In this document: piece after piece, positions 56,936 to 64,000 of the stretch
Numbering within the stretch: the stretch's first letter is position 1
Layout: the number at the start of each line of letters is the position of its first letter
NCBI GenBank assembly: GCA_973895155.1
Contig: OZ316893.1
Span: 9,796,001-9,860,000 of the forward strand
Source of the DNA: Marsupella aquatica
Lineage: Eukaryota > Marchantiophyta
Reading direction: 5' to 3'
DNA length: 64,000 nt
The notes under the pieces: generated by a model
Databases searched by the model: none
The model's input: only the letters and a program-made list of their open reading frames with translations
Told to the model about the DNA's origin: nothing
Made by a program: the position numbers and the translations under genes

Positions 56936-57699
56936 ATCTGCTAGACCAAAATCCGAGCGTTGGAGTGGAGATACTTTGGAAGAGGAAGTGCACCATTGGC
57001 TGAAGAGTAGAGTCATTGGCGGATTGGTCGAGTGATTTGTAGAGTAGCGGCTAAGCCCAAGTGTAGGGCACTGAGGGAACCGAATTCCCTCATTATTCGG
57101 AAGAGAATGATGATGGTGGCGCCATGTGATTGGACGTGGAGTTGGAGAAAAGCAAACGGAGCAGGCTGGACTCCACCAGAAACTTGAATACGTCTCAAAA
57201 TAATCACCAAGAAGCTCCTGTCGATATCTGGTTCGTGGACACTTAGAATCCGAAATAAGGACAAGAGTCTCATGTTGACATTTGGGGAGCCTGGCAGGGC
57301 AAAAAGACAAGCTATTGTAGGGTCTACATAAAATTAAAATAAGTCTAAATTCTCCCCCAGGTTCAATGACAGTTTCCAATATAATAAAATGGACATGCCT
57401 CTAACCGGCCGTTGCCTAGGTAAACAGTGTCCATAGATGCCTGCCACTATAAAACGGGCCTGCCACCAACTTGCCATTATTCAATGGGACATGTTCAATA
57501 GGTCCTTGTTCTCTAGAAATAGTTTTTTATAATAAAATGATAAACCATTTTAGATGTTCCAGCTTGAATGCCCATTTTTTGAATGTTAATAAAATGAGAC
57601 AAAAAGTATATGCAACTTGTTCCCCTTTATTTTTGCCCCCGTCCTGTTTTTGGTCTTTCATTTTTGTCCTTATAAGATTTGTATTTATTTAGAATTATC

Positions 57700-57870
57700 A
57701 TCTACTAGAGGTTTCACTTTAGAAATCTAGACCTCAACTATAGCTTCTGTTCGGGCTTTATAAGCAGGATTAGTTTTGTCTTTACCTAGAGCTAGAGTCT
57801 ACAAACTTTTCTCTAGAAGTCTACGTCCAAACTCTAGCTTCCGATTCGCACTTTATAAGTCAGATTATTT
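57700..57870. repeat. Two diverged units of about 90 bp
   Basis: tctaga-gtc and actctagcttc-gattcg, followed by actttataag-cagatta, in two successive copies. Confidence 0.5.
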
Positions 57871-58914
57871 ATTTATTTGAGTATTTGAGTCTCAATGACC
57901 TTAGTGTTTATGTTTTCTAATATTCAGGACATTAAGAAAGATACGATTATGCGTCACTCAATATCAAGACTGTCTACTATTTTACCTAAAATTAATAAAA
58001 CTCAAAATCTCTTAGGCCTGTATTTACTAAAAACAGTAAAACTCAAAATCTATTATAATTGGAATTAGTAAGAACAAAAATCCTGAAGTGTGTTAAATCC
58101 TGATAGGAGAGCAATAATATCCCCTCAAATCGTGCTGACTCATTTTTGGGCTGCTATGACACACTATGCCGTATACAAACATAGATCTCCAATATTTTTT
58201 ATCATTTCATAAACATTATTTATTTTAGATGTGTTTATCTGAGTTCTTATCTGACAGACAGATCTCAAGTAGTCCAATGTTTTGAGGTGCCCTATGGTGA
58301 AGTGATGAAATGAGGCTTGTAGTGTATTTTATATGACATGAGTACTCCAGGTGACCAGGAGTACTTTGGACAGGCACTTGTGGTTTAAAGTTCAAATGTG
58401 CCGAGGAGATTTGGTGCTAAGCTAGAGTCTAAGAAGGGTCAGGACACAATGCAGGGTGCCAAACATGGACTGCTCATAGAAAACATACATGTGTTAAATA
58501 TCTGACAAACAAGTAGTTGACACCTGAGATACGTTATTTACTTCTCAAGAGACTACTTCTAGGGGGGGTTATCCTATATCATGCACAATGTTTTGTACAA
58601 TAAACAAGCAAAAAAGTTGGAAATTTTTTGGGTATTTTTCTACCCTTCACTTCTATATTCTTAAATTTCGTTTTCAAAAACTTCATAATTTGCAAATGTA
58701 TTCAAACACCCCTGGCATTCCAAATGTGTAAGAGTGAAAACCCTTCCAAAATTTTATTTTCTTAAATTTTTGTGGTGTTTCATCCCTAAAATATGCATGT
58801 GACATGGTAGGCTCCATATAGTGACCCGATGCTCAGATCTGTGATAAATTTTATTGTCCTTGTTACATCTGTTGTTCCAACTGAAGCTTAGACCTAAAGC
58901 TAGTCCTTTGGTGA

Positions 58915-59112
58915 TGTCTAGAACTTTGTGATCACCAGCAGTAATGATCTAGTGGATGATCCCTTTAGATGTGGGGATGTCCAAGAGCATCCTCCCAATC
59001 CTGGCCCAAATCTAGTCTTTTGGTGACCACTATAAACTTTGTGATCAAGAGCAGAAGTAATGATCTAGTGGATAATCCCTTCATATGTGGGGACATCCAA
59101 GAACTCCATCCC
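58915..59112. repeat. Two tandem units of about 125 bp
   Basis: aactttgtgatca, gcagaagtaatgatctagtg, gat-atccctt-agatgtgggg and atgtccaagagc occur twice. Confidence 0.8.
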
Positions 59113-59309
59113 ATGATAAACTTATTTAAATCACTGAGTGTACACTGTATATTATCACATTTTGATGTGTGATTATTGGGATGCAAGCACCCGCACTAGG
59201 GGGGCTAGATAGTCATAAGTCCGTACCTGGTGATAGACCACTCTATCGATCAGTTGCCAAAAACCAGGGCAAATCTAGTCTAACAAAAGTGGCCTTGAAT
59301 TGAGAGGTG

Positions 59310-59314
<5 letters not shown>

Positions 59315-59358
<44 letters not shown>
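59315..59358. repeat. (TC)22 microsatellite
   Basis: Forty-four bases of uninterrupted TC dinucleotide. Confidence 0.97.
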
Positions 59359-59362
<4 letters not shown>

Positions 59363-59680
59363 GGAAGCATCAGGTAGATCTACTCGTTTCACATAAGAGG
59401 ACTAAGAAGTGTTGCTATACTAGAGGTATGAGATATGACATGGTTTTTGCAGTCTTCATCACATCCTTGTGAGCCTAACTATAGTCTCATGTTGGCAACT
59501 ATATGTTTTAGAGGGGCACCAGATGTGATGAAGTAATCCACACAACAGTTCCCCGGTGGAGGTGCTCTAAGCCCAGAAGTTTTCATTTTACTGTACTAGT
59601 CAGACCCATCCATAAATGTGGGCAAAAATATTATTAGAGAGATTTTACCTTGTATCTGGTAGTTGCAAAAATGATCTTTT

Positions 59681-59839
59681 TGTTATAAGGGATAAAACCC
59701 TAACCCTACTTACCCTAGAACATAGGAGGTTACATAACCGCCATACCATGTACTACATAGGGAGAGATTTCCACTCCCACAAGGTAATGAAGGAAGTGAG
59801 CTTGCTGGTGTATGATGTGTCCATAATTGATCCACAATA
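59681..59839 (+). repeat. 5' LTR of Copia 2
   Basis: About 159 bp from TGTTATAAGGG to the primer-site motif. The expected terminal CA reads TA here, probably a mutation. The partner LTR is outside the window, so the length is an estimate. Confidence 0.65.
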
Positions 59840-59856
59840 CGTTATCAGCACGACTC
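59840..59856 (+). promoter_or_regulatory. Primer-binding region of Copia 2
   Basis: CGTTATCAGCACGACTC directly follows the LTR and matches the Copia 1 site with one change in the first 15 bases. Confidence 0.6.
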
Positions 59857-60173
59857 TACCTTTGGAGCACATTTCTTGATTCAATTCTCTTAAACAATCG
59901 ATTCAGTGAATCGATATGCACATTTCGAATTATTGATTGAATTAAGATCCGTTGTATATGATTTGAAACGACAATTTGAAGGATCAGGAGCGCAGGCATC
60001 TGAACACCAAATACACAAATCAAATATTGCTCTTTGGTCAATGGGAAGAAGTTTTTTTTTTCTCTCAACAATTGCTTTCCATTTGCATTTCTTAGACCTC
60101 AAGGCCATAACTGATTTACAGAATCCAGGCAGAACATAACTCAATTCGCGATCCAATCATCATAACTTCTCCC

Positions 60174-63100
60174 ACCATGAATTAGATAGAGAAGCTTCAA
60201 TTTAAGGCTCTAACTATTGATGGTGCCAATTATTTATCCTGGTCACTTGATGTCAAAGCATATCTTTCATCAAAAGACCTACAGGACACTATTTTAACAG
60301 ATGCAGGCCTAACATTGCAGCAAAAGGCGAGAGCATTAATCTTCATACGTCACCACCTTGCAGAGCCACTCAAGATCCAATATCTAAATCAATACAACCC
60401 CCAAATTCTCTGGGAAGATCTAAAATCAAGGTTCGATCACATGCGCCTAGTCTCTCTGCCGGCAGCACGCCATGATTGGATAAATTTGCGTGTGCAGGAC
60501 CACACTTCCATATCCAATTACAACGGAGAACTCTTTCGCATCACCTCTCAACTCGCAATATGTGGCCACCCAGTTAACGACGCCGAGAAGATTGAAAGAA
60601 CTCTATCCACGTTCAGCACGGGAAACCTCATCCTTGCATCCCAATACAAAACATGGGATTTACTAGATATTCAGAGCTTATTGCTCATATGCTTCTTGCT
60701 GAGAAGCACCAATTACTCCTACTGGAAAATGCAAAATCTCGCCCACCAGGTACAACCGCTCCACCACCTAAACCTGAAATAAATTTCAACAGACAGAATG
60801 ATAAAATCAGAGGCAGAGGACGTGGAAATTTCAGGGGGCGAGGACAATGACCATATAGCCGAGGCAGAAACCAACAAAGGGGCAGAGGCTATGGACAATT
60901 CCATAATTTGGAAAATACATCTTTCGGAAACTTTTATCGAGGAAGAGGACAACGAGGAAGAGGTAGTGGATACAAAGGCAGAGGCCGTGGCGGAGGCCGT
61001 GGAAGAGGATCCAATACTTGGACAAGAGAGAACGAAAATCTGACTCAATGTTTCAGGTGCGGCACAAAGGGTCACTTACAGAAAAATTGTCGATCCCCTG
61101 CCCACCTAGTCAGACTTTATAAACAAAGCATGGAATTACCTAGTGATGAAGCCCATGGAAACTACATGGAAACTATAGATGATATTGAGGGATATGCACC
61201 AGAAGTAGATACTGCTCAATTGGGAGATAATCCCTCTATGCTTGACAATCATCATAATTGTATTGTCGATAGCGGCACATCTCATTCAATCCTACACAAC
61301 AAAGACTATTTTCTAAGTATCACCCCATCCCACAGATCCATGACAACCATAACTGGACCTAATCATATAGAGGAAGGTTATGGTCCAGCACAAGTCAGAT
61401 TCCCCAAGGGCACAATCCTCCACATAGACTCAGCCATTTATGCTCCATGGGCCACTCGAAACCTGATAAGTTTCAGTGACATACGCGCCAACAGATTCCA
61501 CATTCATACAAAGACTTGTGGAAACCATGAAGTCCTACACATTCTGGAGAATACCAAATCAGGGAGATTAGTGCGAGAGATACTTCCTATATATCCCCCT
61601 GGACTCTACATCACCCGAATATACTCATATCATGCTACAAGTACTTCACTTACTTTAACACAAATATGGCATAATCGCCTTGGACATCCTGGCACGAGTA
61701 TGTACCACAATATACTGAAGGCTACCGTGGGCATACCTAAAGGCGTTCACCCATCCGCTACCAGCAAACCCTGCCTCGCATGCTCACAAGGGAAAATGGT
61801 TACTCGTCCATCACCATCCAAGACAATACATAAGATCCCACAGTTTTTGGAGAGGATACAAGCTGATGTTTGTGCCCGATTGACCCTCCTTCTGGCCCAT
61901 TCCGATATTTCCTGGTTATCATCGATGCCTCCACTAAGTGGTCGCAGGTCTCATTGCTCTCTACCCGTAATCTAGTCTTCCCAAGAATATTATCGCACAT
62001 ATTGAAATTAAAACATCAATTTCCAGAAAATCCAATCAAAACCATCAGAGTTGATAACGCGGGAGAATTTACCTCCAAAACCTTCGATACCTTCTGTGAA
62101 ACTGCAGGGATTGATACTGAATACCCGGTTCCACATGTTCATTTTCAGAATGGTCTTGCGGAATCCATAATCAAACAAACACAGATGGTGGCCAGACCCC
62201 TACTGATGCAATCAAACTTACCAACATCAGCTTGGGGCCATGCAGTCCTACATGCAGCTGCCCTCATTAGACTGAGACCATCATCATTTAATTCCCAGAC
62301 CCCACATTTCCTAGCATATGGATTGCCACCAGATATTACACATCTACGAATTTTTGGCTGCCTGGTACTTATCCCAATTTTAGGTCCCAAAAGAACTAAA
62401 ATGGGACCCCAGAGACAACGAGGCATCTATGTGGGCTTTGACTCACGCTCTATTATAAGATATTTAGAACCCTCAACAACAGATGTCTTTAAAGCACGGT
62501 TCCAAGACTGCAATTTCTTTGAAGAAGAATTTCCAACCCTTACAGAAGACCCCAAGAGAAATGGAGAGGTCCCGGTGAAAGACTTACAATGGTTGTCTCC
62601 TCGCCTGCTTACAGAGGACCACCGAACTAAAGAAGCAGATCTGGGAGTACAACGAGTTCTCCACTTACAACAAATGCTGATGAAACTTCCAGATGCATTC
62701 AACGATGCAGCCACTGTAACTCGCTCACAATTAGAGGCAGCCAACATACCAGCTCAAATTTTGCGGCAGGCTACACCAGCCACTGAAGCTGCACCAAAGG
62801 CAAAAAGAGGCCGCCCACTGGGATCCAAGGACTCTCACCCAAGACAGTCACAAACGAGTGCAGCCCATCCATCTCCCACAATTATACCAACTCTAGAGCC
62901 ATCTTCACAAGGAACAACCGATAATGAGGAGATCACAATTAATTATGTACATACCGGGAAGATACTGCAGCGTGATAAAATACAGGTTGATGATATCTTT
63001 GCATTCCAGATTTCTGAGGACATTAAAAATACTACCCCTGATCCCCTAACAATTGCTGAGGCCTGAACTCGCCCAGACTAGCCACAATGGGAGCTAGCTA

Positions 63101-64000
63101 TAAATTCAGAACTGGACCCCCTAATAAAACAAAAAGTTTTTGGGCCCACTATTCCTGCACCTGCAGGACTTCATCTTACAGGATACAGATTTATTTTTGT
63201 TAGAAAATGAAATGCGAAAGGAGAAGTTATCAGACATAAAGCGCGCTTAGTCGCGAAGGGCTATACCTAGATTCCTGGTCGGGACTTTGATCAAACATAC
63301 TCTCCTGTAATGGATTCAATCACACATAGATATCTATCGCATATGCTCTTCTACACAAACTAGTTATGCATATTTTAGATGTGATTACTTCCTATCTATA
63401 TGGTATCCTTGATACCAAAATTTATATGAAGGCACCCCCGGAACTCATCAAGCGATTGACTTTTCACATTGAGGGGGAGAAAACCGGTAAAATAAACCCA
63501 GGTCTACAACCTGGAGTACATCAAACTTGTCCTACAGGCAATTTGAATTCAGTGACGACTGAAATTCGACCTCCAGTCCCGACCAAGCAAGATGTGTTGC
63601 ACACATCTGCTCAGCGGAAATGAATGTCTTCCTCGCAGGTTACCCCTGTTATACAAACAAAGAAAGTTAAAAGAGAACTTGCAGTTCAGGTACTTCGTTC
63701 TCTATATGGTTTAAAACAGAGTGGGTGTACCTGGTACAAATGATTCAAAACTGAAATGATTGCACTGAATTTTATTACTGACGACATTGCCCCTTGCCTA
63801 TTTCTCAAACAGGAAGGAAATGAATTTGTCATTATTTCAATTTATGTGGACGACATAAATATTTTTGGCACAGCAACAATCACAACTGAGACAATAGACA
63901 TCCTGAAGAAGACATTCGAGATGTGGGACATAGGTAAGCCCACCTATTGCTTGGGCTTACAATTTAATCACTTGCATAATGGTATACTAATTAATCAATC
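60174..64000 (+). pseudogene. Copia 2 Gag-Pol remnant
   Basis: ATG 60174 is followed two codons later by TAG. Gag continues to about 60640 (LTLQQKARALIFIRHHLAEP), changes frame, meets TGA at 60848, and returns in the same frame with an RGR-rich region and CCHC knuckle CFRCGTKGHLQKNC. Protease (DSGTSHS) and GAG-pre-integrase (NRLGHPGTSMY) follow. A frame change at about 61880 leads into the integrase core (RVDNAGEF, HFQNGLAES). Stops TGA 63064-63066 and TAG at about 63079 interrupt the integrase/RT border. Reverse transcriptase is further broken, but YVDDIN is still readable at about 63841. It is non-functional and similar throughout to the Copia 1 protein. Confidence 0.85.

Larger units (their letters stand above)
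52131..59314. other. Gene-poor region rich in degenerate tandem repeats
   Basis: No host gene recognised in 7 kb. Minisatellites at 53720-53960, 55733-55813, 56374-56935, 57700-57860 and 58915-59112 are listed separately. A minus-strand ORF at 57379-56930 looks like an open frame over non-coding sequence. Confidence 0.5.
59681..64000 (+). mobile_element. Copia 2: decayed Ty1/copia element, cut by the window end
   Basis: Starts with a TGTTATAAGG terminus and has the same primer-site motif as Copia 1 (CGTTATCAGCACGACTC) and the same domain order, so the two are members of related families. Coding is broken by several stops and frame changes. The 3' part, with RNase H end and 3' LTR, lies beyond 64000. 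Confidence 0.85.

Noticed and set aside
56930-57379. 149-codon minus-strand ORF
   Set aside because: Low-information sequence without domain, next to the diverged tandem units; no splice or repeat support for coding.

Overview
The window is nuclear DNA of a eukaryote, almost certainly a land plant. Its genes are spliced with GT-AG introns, some of them kilobases long. It carries a plant-type GCK-domain gene, Ty1/copia retrotransposons and a BED/DUF659-type hAT transposase, and there are wide AT-rich, repeat-filled intergenic spaces. Nothing visible fixes the lineage further. A run of exactly 100 N at 5560-5659 is an assembly gap of unknown true size.

Layout. (1) 0.6-2.1 kb: a two-exon gene whose protein looks like the integrase tail plus chromodomain of a Ty3/gypsy chromovirus, split by a phase-0 intron. 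(2) 5.5-20.4 kb: one large DNA transposon with imperfect terminal inverted repeats and inverted subterminal repeats. It carries a protein-kinase gene and a coiled-coil/RING gene on the + strand and, tail to tail on the - strand, a BED-hAT transposase. The transposase is cut near its C-terminus by a young 5.8-kb Copia element with identical 147-bp LTRs and a 5-bp target duplication. (3) 25.9-31.7 kb: a ten-exon host gene rebuilt here from splice sites, encoding UBA, UBX, UBX and RING-H2 domains in one protein. (4) 35.0-35.9 kb: a GCK-domain gene and a possible small gene head to head, their ATGs 57 bp apart. (5) 51.4-38.3 kb on the - strand: a seven-exon gene, also rebuilt from splice sites with a continuous frame, ending in a VLRF1 domain (the Vms1/ANKZF1 peptidyl-tRNA hydrolase fold). 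Its 8.3-kb first intron is full of minisatellites and holds a 104-bp near-perfect hairpin. (6) 52.1-59.7 kb: gene-poor, with several tandem repeats. (7) 59.7 kb to the end: a second, decayed Copia element related to the first, running out of the window.

Functionally, two host genes point to protein quality control: a putative Cdc48/p97 adaptor joined to a ubiquitin-ligase RING, and a putative ribosome-rescue hydrolase whose fungal and animal relatives work with Cdc48/p97. Their presence here is noted, not claimed as a cluster. The most unusual items are the UBA-UBX-UBX-RING fusion and the hAT-like element with companion kinase and RING genes.
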